This document shows positions 38,799-48,517 of a stretch of DNA of 64,000 nucleotides, piece after piece. A model generated the notes under the pieces. It saw only the letters and a list, made by a program, of their open reading frames with translations, ran no database searches and was not told where the DNA came from. How positions within the stretch are numbered: the stretch's first letter is position 1; each line of letters opens with the position of its first letter. Source of the DNA: Bacteroidales bacterium (GTDB lineage Bacteria > Bacteroidota > Bacteroidia > Bacteroidales > F082). Location of the stretch: assembly GCA_030683155.1 (NCBI GenBank), contig JAUXMV010000081.1, positions 1 to 64,000 on the forward strand. Direction: 5' to 3'. The position numbers and the translations under genes were made by a program.

Positions 38799-39308
38799 AT
38801 GACTGCAATTGAATTCAACTATAACCTGACGGGAATGCAAAAATATCTGGAAGTATTTGCCAAGCAGCTTACGGGCAATGAAGACGATGCAAAAGACTTA
38901 TTGCAGGAAACATTTTTGAAAGCACTTGTTTATCGTGAAAAATATGTAAACCAAAATAATTTCAAGGCCTGGGTTTACACCATCATGAAAAATATCTTTA
39001 TCAATAACTACCGCAGAAATAAAAAATCAAAAACTTTCATTGATCAAACTGATAATCTGTATCATATAAATTCAGGAGCTGAAGATACTGCCTACAACCC
39101 ATTATCAGTGATTGCTACCAAAGAACTTACAGCTGGCATTGAAGCGCTTGATAAAGACTTTCGCAGAGCTTTCGACATGTATAATGAAGGCTACAAATAC
39201 AAAGAGATTGCTGAAGATTTGAGCCTGACTATTGGAACAGTAAAAAGCCGTATTTTCTATAGCAGAAAAAAACTGATGGAAAATTTGAGTGAATATGATC
39301 CAACATAA
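38799..39308 (+). CDS. ECF-family RNA polymerase sigma factor
   Basis: 169 residues. Region 2 (DAKDLLQETFLKALVYREKY, then 'FKAWVYTIMKNIFINNYRR') and region 4 ('KYKEIAEDLSLTIGTVKSRIF') are complete; there is a variable linker between. No anti-sigma gene follows: the next gene is convergent. Control would therefore be transcriptional or by a distant anti-sigma factor. The promoter is of the housekeeping type with a palindrome between the boxes. Confidence 0.93.
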   Translation: MTAIEFNYNLTGMQKYLEVFAKQLTGNEDDAKDLLQETFLKALVYREKYVNQNNFKAWVYTIMKNIFINNYRRNKKSKTFIDQTDNLYHINSGAEDTAYNPLSVIATKELTAGIEALDKDFRRAFDMYNEGYKYKEIAEDLSLTIGTVKSRIFYSRKKLMENLSEYDPT

Positions 39309-39447
39309 TTTTTTTAAAGCCAAATTATGTGTTTAAGATATTTTATGTTTTATTAAACATTTTTAAGTTTCAGTCACACCGGATAGAATTTTTAAGATCA
39401 TTCCTGTTGCAGATAAGCAATAGTAGGAACAATCTTTTTTTCAACAA

Positions 39448-40731
39448 CTAAATTACTTTTGCAGTAACTTCAAGCTCTTTCGCCTCATGAAGTCCGGTGA
39501 TTTCGACATCAATAAACTGATTCTTCACAAGCCCGGCAGCTTTTAATCTAATAGGAATATAGTTTTCTCCATAGCCGCGGGCTACACCGTCACCACCAAT
39601 TCGTTCGACGAGCATCCGCTGCTTCTTTCCAACCATGCTTTTGTAATAGTTCCGTTTGTTCTCTTCCGATAATTTTCGGATTACCTCACTCCGCTGATTT
39701 TTTACCTTTTCTCCAATCTGTTCCGACATACGTTCTGCCCTTGTTCCACTTCGAACAGAATATTTAAAGGTATGTATATGGCTAAATGACAACTCCTTAG
39801 CCATTGTGACAGATTGCTCAAACTCAGCCTCACTTTCAGCAGGAAACCCAACGATGATATCTGTTGTAAGATTAAAATCAGGATACATACTTCGCAGTTT
39901 TTCAGCCATTTGGCGAAATTGCTTTGCTGTATACATGCGTCTCATTTTAAGAAGAACAGATTCTGCACCACTTTGCAGGCATAGATGCAGATGTGGCGTT
40001 AATTTTGGATGGGCAAAAAGCTCAAAAAAACGATGTGTAAATCCATCAGGTTCGATTGATGAGATCCGCAAGCGAAAATCACCCGGGATTTCTAAAATAT
40101 TCTCAACAAGCTTTTCAAAGTCTGTATCACCATCTTCGTAGCGACCGATATTTACGCCGGTCAGTACAATTTCTTTGAAACCATATTGAATAACTTCGCG
40201 GATGTTAGCATAAATTTCTTCAGCAGGTCTGCTTGTAGCCCGGCCCCTCACTTTGGGTATGATGCAAAAAGTACAAAAATTATCACAGCCATCCTGAATT
40301 TTAATCATGCTTCGGGTATGAAATGTTTTGTAGGCTGCTTCATAGTTGAAAACATCTTTGTCAAAACCTTCCGGATCAGCAACTTCTCCTCTGAAATGCT
40401 TTTCGACTATACCATAAATTGATGCCTTTCGTTCATTGTCAACAACAAAATCAATTGCTTTTGATTCAAGAAGTGACTCTTTGTAGTTATTGGCCATACA
40501 ACCTGTGACAACAACAAGCGCATCTTCCTTTTTTTTCCGGGCCTGACTAATGGTTTGCCTTGATTTCTGATCACTTTGATTGGTTACAGTGCAGGTATTC
40601 ACGATGTAAATATCTGCTTCATCGTTGAAATCAACAATTTGATAACTACCTGTGTGAAAACGTGATGCGAGGGCGTCGGTTTCATATTGATTTAGACGAC
40701 AGCCTAAAGTTTTGAATGCAATTTTCTTCAT
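39448..40731 (-). CDS. mtaB: tRNA (t6A37) methylthiotransferase, MtaB-type
   Basis: 427 residues from ATG 40731; a TTG at 40740 overlaps the upstream stop. The N-terminal UPF0004 domain has its three cluster cysteines (TLGCRLNQYETD, VNTCTVTNQSDQ, VTGCMANN), then the radical-SAM CxxxCxxC (GCDNFCTFCIIP) and a C-terminal TRAM domain. 'GCRLNQYET' and 'TCTVTNQSD' are the MtaB-type variants. It converts t6A37 to ms2t6A in ANN-reading tRNAs. It starts 6 bp after the stop of the paralogous methylthiotransferase gene. Confidence 0.93.
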   Translation of the reverse strand: MKKIAFKTLGCRLNQYETDALASRFHTGSYQIVDFNDEADIYIVNTCTVTNQSDQKSRQTISQARKKKEDALVVVTGCMANNYKESLLESKAIDFVVDNERKASIYGIVEKHFRGEVADPEGFDKDVFNYEAAYKTFHTRSMIKIQDGCDNFCTFCIIPKVRGRATSRPAEEIYANIREVIQYGFKEIVLTGVNIGRYEDGDTDFEKLVENILEIPGDFRLRISSIEPDGFTHRFFELFAHPKLTPHLHLCLQSGAESVLLKMRRMYTAKQFRQMAEKLRSMYPDFNLTTDIIVGFPAESEAEFEQSVTMAKELSFSHIHTFKYSVRSGTRAERMSEQIGEKVKNQRSEVIRKLSEENKRNYYKSMVGKKQRMLVERIGGDGVARGYGENYIPIRLKAAGLVKNQFIDVEITGLHEAKELEVTAKVI

Positions 40732-40736
40732 TAAGG

Positions 40737-42188
40737 TCAAACTGTTTGCAAAATTGGAACTTCAATGATGGCTGCTTCCAGAGATAGTGGAGAAGCTGAA
40801 ATTATCTTTACATCAACAAACTGCCCTACCAATTCTTCTTTTTCCGAAGCAAAGCGTATCACCAGTTTTCCCTCTGTAAGCGCCGAAAGGTATCCGTTTT
40901 TTCGGTCGCGGCCCCGCACCAAAGCACGGAATGTTTTCCCGACCAACTCCTTATTATATAGGTGAGAGTGCTTCATTAACTCTTGTGTCAGAATATGAAG
41001 GCGCTCTTTCTTCACCTCTTTCGGAATGTCATCTGCCCAGCGTGAACTCGCTGCACCCGGCCTGACACTGTACTGTGCAATATAAGCCATATTGTATTTA
41101 AACTCCTCCATGGCCTTGTGTGTATTCTCAAACTGCTCATCCGATTCGCCGGTAAAGCCCACAATAATGTCGGTAAATAGTGTCGCTTGCGGTATAAGTT
41201 TTCTAATTGTTTGCACAATATGCCGGTACTTTTCCATTGAATGCTTGCGGTTCATACGAAGCAAAACACCATCATCACCTGATTGCACAGGCAAATGAAT
41301 TTGTTTTGCCAAAACGGGATATTCAGCAATAACTTCAATTACTTCATCGGTCATATCACGTGGATGTGGTGAAGTAAAATAAACCCAGAATTCTTTACCG
41401 GATTGTAATCCAAAGGCACCAATTTTTCTCAGAAGTTCAGGAAAATCAATCTCTTCACCCTTTTTATCAAGTCCATATGAGTTAACATTTTGGCCGAGTA
41501 AGGTTATAGATTTGAAGCCTTTTTCAACCAAATTTTGCAGTTCTTCCAGTATTTCTCCTGATGGCCGTGAAACTTCTCTGCCACGTGTATAAGGCACTGC
41601 ACAGAAAGTGCAAAATTTATCGCATCCATTCTGAATTGGTATGAATGCCTCGAAGGCTGAAGTGTAAGTTGGTTCAACATGCCAGAAATCATCAATTCCA
41701 ACGGCAGGATTAAGTTTCAGTCCGCTTGTAATATTTTTGTCTCCGGAAACAGGTTTAAGCAACGAATCTGTCTTTTCAATGACAGGCACTTCTTTTGGTA
41801 AAAGTGTTTCTCTTTCGCTTTCAAGATGTTGCAATCCGGCAGGACTTACGATGCCATACTGACTGATCATCAATGGCAATTCGGTTAACTCACTCATGGT
41901 AAAAACCAGGTCAAAAAGCTTCAGAAACCGGTCCTTATCCGAAGGCAGCAAACAGCCTGAGACGAAGGTCAACAGGCTCTTTCTGTTCTTCATCTTATTC
42001 CATTTATAGATGCGGGAATACACCTTGTCGATGGCTTTTTGCCGAACAGAACAAGCAATAATCCCAAGTATTGAAGCTTCTTCTTCTCTTTCTGTTTCGC
42101 TTAAACCCAGGCTGTGCATAACTGTCCTAACACGTTCAGTGTCGGAGAGGTTCATTTGGCAGCCAAGTGATATAAGATGGTATTTCAT
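40737..42188 (-). CDS. miaB: MiaB-family radical SAM methylthiotransferase (divergent)
   Basis: 483 residues. The N-terminal cluster cysteines occur in SLGCQMNLSDTE, IIACSVRQKAIDKV (MiaB usually has NTCSVRE) and VSGCLLPSDKD. The radical-SAM motif is GCDKFCTFCAVPYTRGRE, and a C-terminal TRAM domain follows. A linker of about 60 residues before the radical-SAM domain (about 125-185) is longer than usual. MiaB adds a methylthio group to i6A37; the changes make the exact substrate less certain than for the downstream MtaB. The two genes form an operon. Confidence 0.82.
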   Translation of the reverse strand: MKYHLISLGCQMNLSDTERVRTVMHSLGLSETEREEEASILGIIACSVRQKAIDKVYSRIYKWNKMKNRKSLLTFVSGCLLPSDKDRFLKLFDLVFTMSELTELPLMISQYGIVSPAGLQHLESERETLLPKEVPVIEKTDSLLKPVSGDKNITSGLKLNPAVGIDDFWHVEPTYTSAFEAFIPIQNGCDKFCTFCAVPYTRGREVSRPSGEILEELQNLVEKGFKSITLLGQNVNSYGLDKKGEEIDFPELLRKIGAFGLQSGKEFWVYFTSPHPRDMTDEVIEVIAEYPVLAKQIHLPVQSGDDGVLLRMNRKHSMEKYRHIVQTIRKLIPQATLFTDIIVGFTGESDEQFENTHKAMEEFKYNMAYIAQYSVRPGAASSRWADDIPKEVKKERLHILTQELMKHSHLYNKELVGKTFRALVRGRDRKNGYLSALTEGKLVIRFASEKEELVGQFVDVKIISASPLSLEAAIIEVPILQTV

Positions 42189-42236
42189 GTTTTCTTAGTA
42201 ATTGTTTTAGTTGAAATTGAAGTGTTTTGGTCAAGG

Positions 42237-42890
42237 CTAAAAATAGACTTCTGCATGCACTTGCTCAGGAGGAACACCCTGTTGTTCAAGCAGATCAAAC
42301 ACTTCGTGTATCATATTGAAGTTTCCGCAAAGGTAACAATGGGTATCAGGGCTCACCCGGTTTTTCATAATGTATTCTGTAACACGGCCATGAAAATCGC
42401 CCTTTTTGTCACCTGAAGTACAAAGAATATGTCTCTCTTTTGGATAATGGTTTTTTTCGTAGGATTCGTTGGCATTTCGAACGCCATGCAATAAAAGAAA
42501 ATCAATTTCAGGATAACTGCGTGAAAAACTGTGAAATGGTGCAATGCCGGTTCCGGTTGCAACAAAAAGAAATTTTTCTTTTTCGATCAATTCAGGTTCT
42601 ATCGTAAAAAACCCAAGTGGTCCTTCTATTTGAACTTTATCTCCGGCTTTTAGTTTCTTCAGTTGCTTACTCACCATCCCATCGTCAACTTCTTTTATAA
42701 GCACCTCAAAATAAGAGTCTTTTTCGCCGCTGTAAACAGAATATTCACGATTGTGAATGCTTCCGGCCTTTCCAAGAAGTATGTGCTGTCCTGCCCTGAA
42801 TTTAAGGCCTCGTCTGGACATTTGTATGATGTAGGTTGAATCTGTGAGGTGCCTTATTGAAATAATTTCGTGTATATTATCGTTTTGCAT
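42237..42890 (-). CDS. Ferredoxin/flavodoxin-NADP reductase-like flavoprotein
   Basis: 217 residues from ATG 42890 (TTG at 42899 is in frame). The N-terminal FAD-binding barrel has 'REYSVYSGE' (the RxYS flavin motif) and 'GDKVQIEGPLGFF'. The NAD(P) domain has 'LFVATGTGIAPFHSF', 'LLLHGVRNANE' and 'HCYLCGNFNMIHEVF', ending in an aromatic (EVYF). It probably passes electrons between NAD(P)H and ferredoxin or flavodoxin. A TAATTTTG box lies about 70 bp upstream. Confidence 0.88.
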   Translation of the reverse strand: MQNDNIHEIISIRHLTDSTYIIQMSRRGLKFRAGQHILLGKAGSIHNREYSVYSGEKDSYFEVLIKEVDDGMVSKQLKKLKAGDKVQIEGPLGFFTIEPELIEKEKFLFVATGTGIAPFHSFSRSYPEIDFLLLHGVRNANESYEKNHYPKERHILCTSGDKKGDFHGRVTEYIMKNRVSPDTHCYLCGNFNMIHEVFDLLEQQGVPPEQVHAEVYF

Positions 42891-43234
42891 TGCAGCCAAA
42901 GTGAATTTGTAATCTACTGATTAAGTAACAATTGTATGCCCTTGTTGTTTTTGGGCTGCAAAATTAATCAAAATTTGGTTTCGGGAAGTGGAAGGATGCA
43001 ATGGAAGTTGCTCTAAGTGAAATGCATCTTAAAAAAGACCTGACTGTTTTTCGCCTGATTCAAAGAGTGGCATTAGCAGTCGATAAGTAATTTATTTCAA
43101 CATATTATGTCATACTTTGAAGTTTTATTTGGAATTTTGGCAACTTCATGATGCAAAGTTTTTCGGCAGATTGCTTTCCATGAAATGTAAAACGATAGTT
43201 AATTACACGTTATTTAAGAAATAAACCACAAAAG
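42891..43234. other. Divergent intergenic region
   Basis: Gene-free gap between the flavoprotein and the DUF554 gene. It holds the minus-strand box at 42959-42966; no plus-strand promoter consensus or hairpin stands out. Confidence 0.4.
42959..42966 (-). promoter_or_regulatory. Promoter -7 element TAATTTTG for the flavoprotein gene
   Basis: Fits TAnnTTTG on the minus strand, about 69 bp before ATG 42890. No -33 box. Confidence 0.35.
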
Positions 43235-43924
43235 ATGATTATCACCGGAACACTTGTAAACGTGCTTGCTGTATTTGTCGGCAGCTTGATTGGCCTGCTT
43301 TTTCACGCCCGACTGCCAAAACGTTTTTCCGACATCATTTTTCAGGGAATTGGTTTGTTTACCATTGTACTTGGGATGATGATGGCTCTGAAAGCAGAGG
43401 AATGGATAATTGTGATTTTAAGCCTAATTGTTGGAGGCGTTTTAGGCGAACTGATGAATCTCGAGCACTTCTTTGACCATCTTGCAACCCGCATTGGAAA
43501 GCTTTTCAAAACGAAAGGCAAAGGTTTTAATGAAGGATTATTGACAGCATTTCTGCTTTTTTGCATGGGTTCAATGACCATTCTCGGAGCCATCGAAGAA
43601 GGGCTTGGCGGAAAACCTGAGCTTTACTATATCAAATCGTTGATGGACGGCATCAGTTCCATTGCTCTTGCTTCCGGATTAGGTATAGGTGTAATGTTTT
43701 CAATTGTTCCGCTGTTTTTATACCAGGCAGGTCTGACAGTGCTGGCATCTCATTTCGGCAGTTTTATGCCTGAACTTATGGTGAGCAGTATTTCGGCCAC
43801 TGGAGGTGTTTTGCTTGTAGGTTTGGGCTTAAATATCCTTAAAGTAACAAGCATAAAAATTCTGAATTTATTACCGGCCTTAGTGTTTGCAGTTTTTGCC
43901 TCCTGGATTTTTCTGATGTTTTGA
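43235..43924 (+). CDS. DUF554 family membrane protein
   Basis: 229 residues with about seven transmembrane helices. The N-terminal 'MIITGTLVNVLAVFVGSLIGLL', mid 'FLLFCMGSMTILGAIEEGL' and 'LMDGISSIALASGLGIGV' segments are signatures of DUF554 (YdfK-like). The function of the family is not established. Monocistronic. Confidence 0.9.
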   Translation: MIITGTLVNVLAVFVGSLIGLLFHARLPKRFSDIIFQGIGLFTIVLGMMMALKAEEWIIVILSLIVGGVLGELMNLEHFFDHLATRIGKLFKTKGKGFNEGLLTAFLLFCMGSMTILGAIEEGLGGKPELYYIKSLMDGISSIALASGLGIGVMFSIVPLFLYQAGLTVLASHFGSFMPELMVSSISATGGVLLVGLGLNILKVTSIKILNLLPALVFAVFASWIFLMF

Positions 43925-44152
43925 AATTGGTACTTTTGATTAGGATTACCGCAAAATAAAACGCTTTTTTAATTCAAAAAACACCTCTTCCCTGTTCTGG
44001 AAAGAATATAAATCTGATAATCAATAAGTCAGAATGCAGTAAAAGACAGTCCATTATTTGAATTGTTTATGAATTAACAACAAAATTATGCCGTCTTACA
44101 ATTATTCTTTACCTTAGCTCCATAAAATTATAATCACTTTAATTAAAAAGTT

Positions 44153-45172
44153 ATGGAAAATATTGATTGGAAAAATCTGCCTTTCGGCTATTATCCAACT
44201 GACTACAACATACGTTGTTTTAACAGGAATGGCAGCTGGGGTGAACTTGAAGTCAGTTCTTCTGAATATATCAGCATTCATATGGCAGCAACAGCTTTGC
44301 ACTATGGACAAGAGGCTTTCGAAGGCATGAAAGCCTACAGAGGAAAAGATGGAAAAGTACGTCTTTTCAGGTGGGAGGACAATGCAAAACGCATGCGAAT
44401 GTCAGCTTCAGGCATCATGATGGAAAAAGTGCCGGACGAAGTGTTTTTTGCTGCCATTGACAAAGCAGTGCGTTTAAATGCCCGTTTCATCCCGCCATAT
44501 GGAACAGGATCATCATTATACATCAGACCACTATTGTTTGGTTCCGGACCACAGGTTGGTGTAAAACCAGCAAAAGAGTATATGTTTGTTGTATTTGTAA
44601 CACCAGTCGGCCCCTATTTCAAAGAAGGATTCAGTCCGGTTTCGGTTGAGTTGGTGCATGATTACGACCGTGCTGCACCGCAGGGTACGGGCCACATCAA
44701 AGTTGGCGGCAATTATGCAGCCAGTTTACGACCTGCCGACCGTGCACATGCCGATGGCTATGCCTCCGTACTTTTTCTGGATGCCAAAGAAAAGAAATAC
44801 ATTGATGAAGCTGGCCCGGCCAACTTCTTTGGCATAAAAAACAATACTTACGTTACTCCAAAATCATGTACAATCCTTCCATCCATTACAAATAAAAGCA
44901 TTGAAGTGATTGCTACAGACCTTGGTTTGACTGTTGAACGCAGACCAGTGCCTTTGGAAGAACTTGAGACATTCGAAGAAGTTGGTGCTTGCGGAACTGC
45001 TGCAATTATCTCCCCAATAAAAAAGATAGTTGATCGCGAAACCAAAAAAGTTTACGCATATGGCGAGGTTGCAGGCCCTGTTTCAACCAAAATTTACAAA
45101 ACCCTGAAAGCTATTCAAGAAGGTGAAATTGAAGATAAACATGGCTGGACAACAGTGTTAGAAGGTTTATAA
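44153..45172 (+). CDS. ilvE: Branched-chain amino acid aminotransferase
   Basis: 339 residues, fold type IV PLP enzyme. PLP lysine K183 sits in GTGHIKVGGNYAAS. 'HYGQEAFEGMKAYR' and 'RPLLFGSGPQVGV', plus 'EVGACGTAAIISPI', are the usual family blocks. It does the last step of Leu/Ile/Val synthesis or the first of their breakdown. A TACCTTAG sequence at 44110-44117 is a one-mismatch -7 box. A strong hairpin terminator follows at 45190. Confidence 0.96.
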   Translation: MENIDWKNLPFGYYPTDYNIRCFNRNGSWGELEVSSSEYISIHMAATALHYGQEAFEGMKAYRGKDGKVRLFRWEDNAKRMRMSASGIMMEKVPDEVFFAAIDKAVRLNARFIPPYGTGSSLYIRPLLFGSGPQVGVKPAKEYMFVVFVTPVGPYFKEGFSPVSVELVHDYDRAAPQGTGHIKVGGNYAASLRPADRAHADGYASVLFLDAKEKKYIDEAGPANFFGIKNNTYVTPKSCTILPSITNKSIEVIATDLGLTVERRPVPLEELETFEEVGACGTAAIISPIKKIVDRETKKVYAYGEVAGPVSTKIYKTLKAIQEGEIEDKHGWTTVLEGL

Positions 45173-45189
45173 ACACCTTTAAATCAATC

Positions 45190-45218
45190 AAAAAAGACAG
45201 CCAATGGCTGTCTTTTTT
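45190..45218. terminator. Bidirectional hairpin terminator
   Basis: A perfect 13-bp stem AAAAAAGACAGCC / GGCTGTCTTTTTT with an AAT loop, between convergent ilvE and the ChaN-like gene. Confidence 0.9.
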
Positions 45219-45241
45219 GATTGAAATATATCGACAATTCT

Positions 45242-46117
45242 TTAATGCGTCTTTGTCATTGTTTGAGGGACTGCCACCACAAAATTTGCAAGTCCTTTAT
45301 TTTCAGCTGGAAAAACAATTGGTTGATCTGTTTCAACGGTAGAAATGGTTACAATTTTCACCTCAGGACGTAGTAGTTGAAGATACCATAAAATTCCTTC
45401 GAAATTATCGCTGTGGTAGGCTCCGTTGTAATGGATAAAAGTTTTTCCCGACTCCATATTTGAATGTATAAACCAGGCCATCGTAGCATCTTTTATGGCT
45501 TGTGCTTTTGGAAAATTCTCAGGCGAACGACCATGAACAGATTCACCCATCATTGTGAGCATTTTTTTGTAGCCCGGAAGTTCAGGGTCGTATGCAACAG
45601 GCAGCGGTGCAATAAATTCTTTTGTCTCAATACTCAAAGTATCAAGCGATTCAAAACCATGCCTGAATACCATTGAAGCGTATCGTCTGGGGATATTTGT
45701 TGCAACAAATGAAAGCTTGTTTTCACGGGCAAACTCGACAAGAGGTTCAATGTCAGTTTTATAATTTGGCCAAAGCCGGGCCGATTTCTTCAGACTATCT
45801 TTGTTAATTACATCATTGAGGTATTCAGAAAGGGCTATCTGATTGTCAGCCTCAAACATTTCTGCACCTAAAATAATCTGTCCATTCAAAGCGTCATGCA
45901 AATCTTGTGTGAGCTCATACTGAAGCCAGTGACTGATTGGATTGTTGTGAAGCTCGCCAAAAAAAACCACATCTGCCTTTTGTGCTGTTTCGAGCATACG
46001 TTTATATTTGACAGCCTTTCCTTTTTGATTGAACAAAATATAGGCAGGCTTATCACTTTTGAAGGCAGTGAAAACAATCAATGCAATCAGGAAAAACAAT
46101 GCTTTTCTAATCATCAC
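45242..46117 (-). CDS. ChaN-like exported protein
   Basis: 291 residues with an N-terminal signal peptide and no lipobox cysteine. The 'VVFFGELHNNPISHWLQYEL' segment and 'ILGAEMFEADNQ' match the ChaN/EreA-like fold family, whose members bind heme; the conserved Glu-His pair is in GELHNN. 'GKTFIHYNGAYHSDNFEGI' gives the second His cluster. A role in heme or iron handling is inferred from family only. Its start overlaps the cdd stop by 4 bp, so it is co-transcribed with cdd. Confidence 0.82.
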   Translation of the reverse strand: MMIRKALFFLIALIVFTAFKSDKPAYILFNQKGKAVKYKRMLETAQKADVVFFGELHNNPISHWLQYELTQDLHDALNGQIILGAEMFEADNQIALSEYLNDVINKDSLKKSARLWPNYKTDIEPLVEFARENKLSFVATNIPRRYASMVFRHGFESLDTLSIETKEFIAPLPVAYDPELPGYKKMLTMMGESVHGRSPENFPKAQAIKDATMAWFIHSNMESGKTFIHYNGAYHSDNFEGILWYLQLLRPEVKIVTISTVETDQPIVFPAENKGLANFVVAVPQTMTKTH

Positions 46118-46614
46118 TCAGGTTTATATTTCAATAGATAATCATCAACAAAAGAAAAAGGAAGCAATACATTCATGCTTTCAGCTACCATCACAGGCCC
46201 GGTTTCGCCTTGCATGATAACACGCATTTTTTGATCTGATTTTTTCTCATACTCAGCCATCACCTGCCTGCAAGACCCGCAGGGAGTCAGAGGCTCGTTA
46301 ATGATGGTCCTTTCGCTGCGGACGGTCACCGCAATTGCTTCAACTGCAACATCAGGCCATATAGCATGGGCATAAAACAGCGCCACTCTTTCAGCACAGA
46401 GGCCGGATGGATATGCAGCATTTTCCTGATTATTTCCCTGAATGATTTCACCGTTGACCAGGCGCACTGCAGCACCAACTCTAAAACGACTGTAGGGTGC
46501 ATATGCTTTTTGGGAGGCTAAATGCGCCTGCTGCAAAAGTTGAAAATCTTTAGGGTTCAATTCTTTTTCAGAATCGTAATAGGTTATCTCAAGCGAAAAA
46601 AGTTCTTTTTTCAT
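46114..46614 (-). CDS. cdd: Cytidine deaminase
   Basis: 166 residues, slightly longer than the ~130-residue tetrameric form because of an N-terminal extension. Zinc site: NAAYPSGLCAERVALF (the Cys-Ala-Glu version of the HAE motif, with proton-shuttling Glu) and PCGSCRQVMAE. 'YSRFRVGAAV' is the substrate-binding block. It deaminates cytidine and deoxycytidine for pyrimidine salvage. A TATTTTTG box is 19 bp before the ATG. Confidence 0.94.
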   Translation of the reverse strand: MKKELFSLEITYYDSEKELNPKDFQLLQQAHLASQKAYAPYSRFRVGAAVRLVNGEIIQGNNQENAAYPSGLCAERVALFYAHAIWPDVAVEAIAVTVRSERTIINEPLTPCGSCRQVMAEYEKKSDQKMRVIMQGETGPVMVAESMNVLLPFSFVDDYLLKYKPE

Positions 46615-46632
46615 GTAAAAAAATAAGGGCTA

Positions 46633-46640
46633 CAAAAATA
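46633..46640 (-). promoter_or_regulatory. Promoter -7 element TATTTTTG for cdd
   Basis: Fits TAnnTTTG on the minus strand, 19 bp before the ATG at 46614. Confidence 0.4.
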
Positions 46641-46828
46641 AGGATTATTCTATTCAAATAGCACGAATAAACAGCAATACCTTACAAAGGTTAAGGTTTA
46701 AGCAAACTAAAGGCTTTTGGAATCGCTTTAAGTGCTGAAAAAAAAATGATCCATAATTACCAAACTTTCTCTAACGGTAATTTCAGAATGTAAATCTCTG
46801 CTACACGGCTCAAATATTAGCATCTATG

Positions 46829-48490
46829 CTAATGATCTGTTTCGCTCTTTTCAGGAAAAGCAAGTAGAAAGAACGTGTTAAAAAACGCGAACAAGGTCAC
46901 GCCAACCTGTGATTCAATAGTGTCCTCAGTTATCATTGAGAGCAGCATGAGGGAAAGAAAAACCAGATAATGATAATTTCTATATTTTTTGAAGGCGAGC
47001 AAAGGATAAAAAAGAGTAAAGAGAAACCAAAGAAATCCAAAAACACCAAATGCTATAAAAATCGAAAGGTATTGATTGTGAGATCTCCACCGCCATTTCA
47101 TTTTTAGGGGAGTTTGCATCCGCTCATAGGTTTCAGAAAATTTTTGTGGCAAATCGCCCGTTCCAACACCTGTCCAGAAATTCTCCCTGATAAGCAAAAT
47201 TGAAGCTTTTGTGTACTCAATCCTTTGCATCACCGAGCTTCCATTGGGATCATTCAGGTCAGCAAACTGCCTGTATCCCATCAGTATTTTAGATACCCGT
47301 GTCCTGAAACTTGGCTTCTTCACATAATTAATATTGGCAATTCCTCTTTCTATATGTCTGATATCTGATTCGGTAAGTTGGGCTACTCCTGAAGCATCTT
47401 TGCGCAAACCAATGGAAGTAAAATATCTAATTATCGTGTACTGAATCAGTTGGCCCGCATCGTCGTAACCCAAAAAGTCATATTTACTTCTACTGTTCCA
47501 GGCTTCGGCCAATTCCTCTTCGGCCATATACAATCCGACATACTTTCCATCCTCAACACCAAAATGAATTGTGTCATGTCTGTAAAAATTACCCAATGCC
47601 GAATGTGTTTCCAGCCCGGAAATATTAACCGGTTCAGCGTGTGAAAAATCCTTGACGATATCCGCAGTGTACCAAATCGTTAAAGATGGAAGGGCAATGA
47701 AAAGAAAAAGCAAAAGATATCTCAGCTTCAAATTCTTTATATGAATTGCTTTTATCAGTGCAATTCCAGATAAAATCAACACCATACTTATAAGCCCTAT
47801 GGCAGATTCCAAAATCATCAGAAAAGCAACAAACCAAGCTATAACCATGGTAAGAATGATTTTAAGCCACCAATTCAATAGAGGTCTTTGAAACAAAAAA
47901 TACAGCATTAAAAAAATCGAAAAGACTATTGTCAGACTAAATCTGACGGAACTTATAAATACTGAAATTTCTCGAATGTCAGCAAAATCCTTCTTGAGAT
48001 AGGCGTTGAGACCGAAAATTGTGCCAGAAAAAACTGCCAGAATAAAGAAAACAAGTAAAATATCTGATTTTTTCTGATTTAAAGAGGGCATGGAACTCAT
48101 TATGAGCGGCAAAAGAAAAATCGGCATTTTTGTGCGCAGATCTTTTAAGGCATAATCGAAGTCCTCGGTGTGAGCGAGACCAATGATATGCAACAAAAAC
48201 AAGGAAGCTATAAATAAAGCGACCTTATTATTAAAAAACAAAATGAACTTACTTCTGAAGTTTTCTGCAATAAAACGAGCTACAGCGCTAATGGAAGTGA
48301 AAAAGCCTGATAAGAAAGATGCACCGGAATAAAAAGACCTGAATTTTATAGATTGTATTCCATCAGTAAGCCAGATTATCATCAGTAAAAACTGGGATAT
48401 ACTCATTGTAAATTTCGACAATGGAATGCTCACAGCAAGCAGCACCAAGGCAAAAAAGTAGGCATCAATGCGTTTTTCTCTGGCTGACAT
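46829..48490 (-). CDS. O-antigen ligase / Wzy-like polymerase family membrane protein
   Basis: 553 residues with about ten to twelve transmembrane helices and one large external loop (about residues 275-460) before the final helices. The motif region 'GVGTGDLPQKFSETYERM' and 'RSHNQYLSIFIAFGVFGF' is characteristic of the O-antigen ligase domain (WaaL/Wzy/PglL clan). It is likely to transfer or polymerise a surface polysaccharide in the outer inner-membrane leaflet. No glycosyltransferase genes are near; it follows the S41 protease gene by 27 bp, perhaps by co-transcription. Confidence 0.85.
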   Translation of the reverse strand: MSAREKRIDAYFFALVLLAVSIPLSKFTMSISQFLLMIIWLTDGIQSIKFRSFYSGASFLSGFFTSISAVARFIAENFRSKFILFFNNKVALFIASLFLLHIIGLAHTEDFDYALKDLRTKMPIFLLPLIMSSMPSLNQKKSDILLVFFILAVFSGTIFGLNAYLKKDFADIREISVFISSVRFSLTIVFSIFLMLYFLFQRPLLNWWLKIILTMVIAWFVAFLMILESAIGLISMVLILSGIALIKAIHIKNLKLRYLLLFLFIALPSLTIWYTADIVKDFSHAEPVNISGLETHSALGNFYRHDTIHFGVEDGKYVGLYMAEEELAEAWNSRSKYDFLGYDDAGQLIQYTIIRYFTSIGLRKDASGVAQLTESDIRHIERGIANINYVKKPSFRTRVSKILMGYRQFADLNDPNGSSVMQRIEYTKASILLIRENFWTGVGTGDLPQKFSETYERMQTPLKMKWRWRSHNQYLSIFIAFGVFGFLWFLFTLFYPLLAFKKYRNYHYLVFLSLMLLSMITEDTIESQVGVTLFAFFNTFFLLAFPEKSETDH

Positions 48491-48517
48491 GGCAAACCTG
48501 GCTTTTACAACGTGAAG

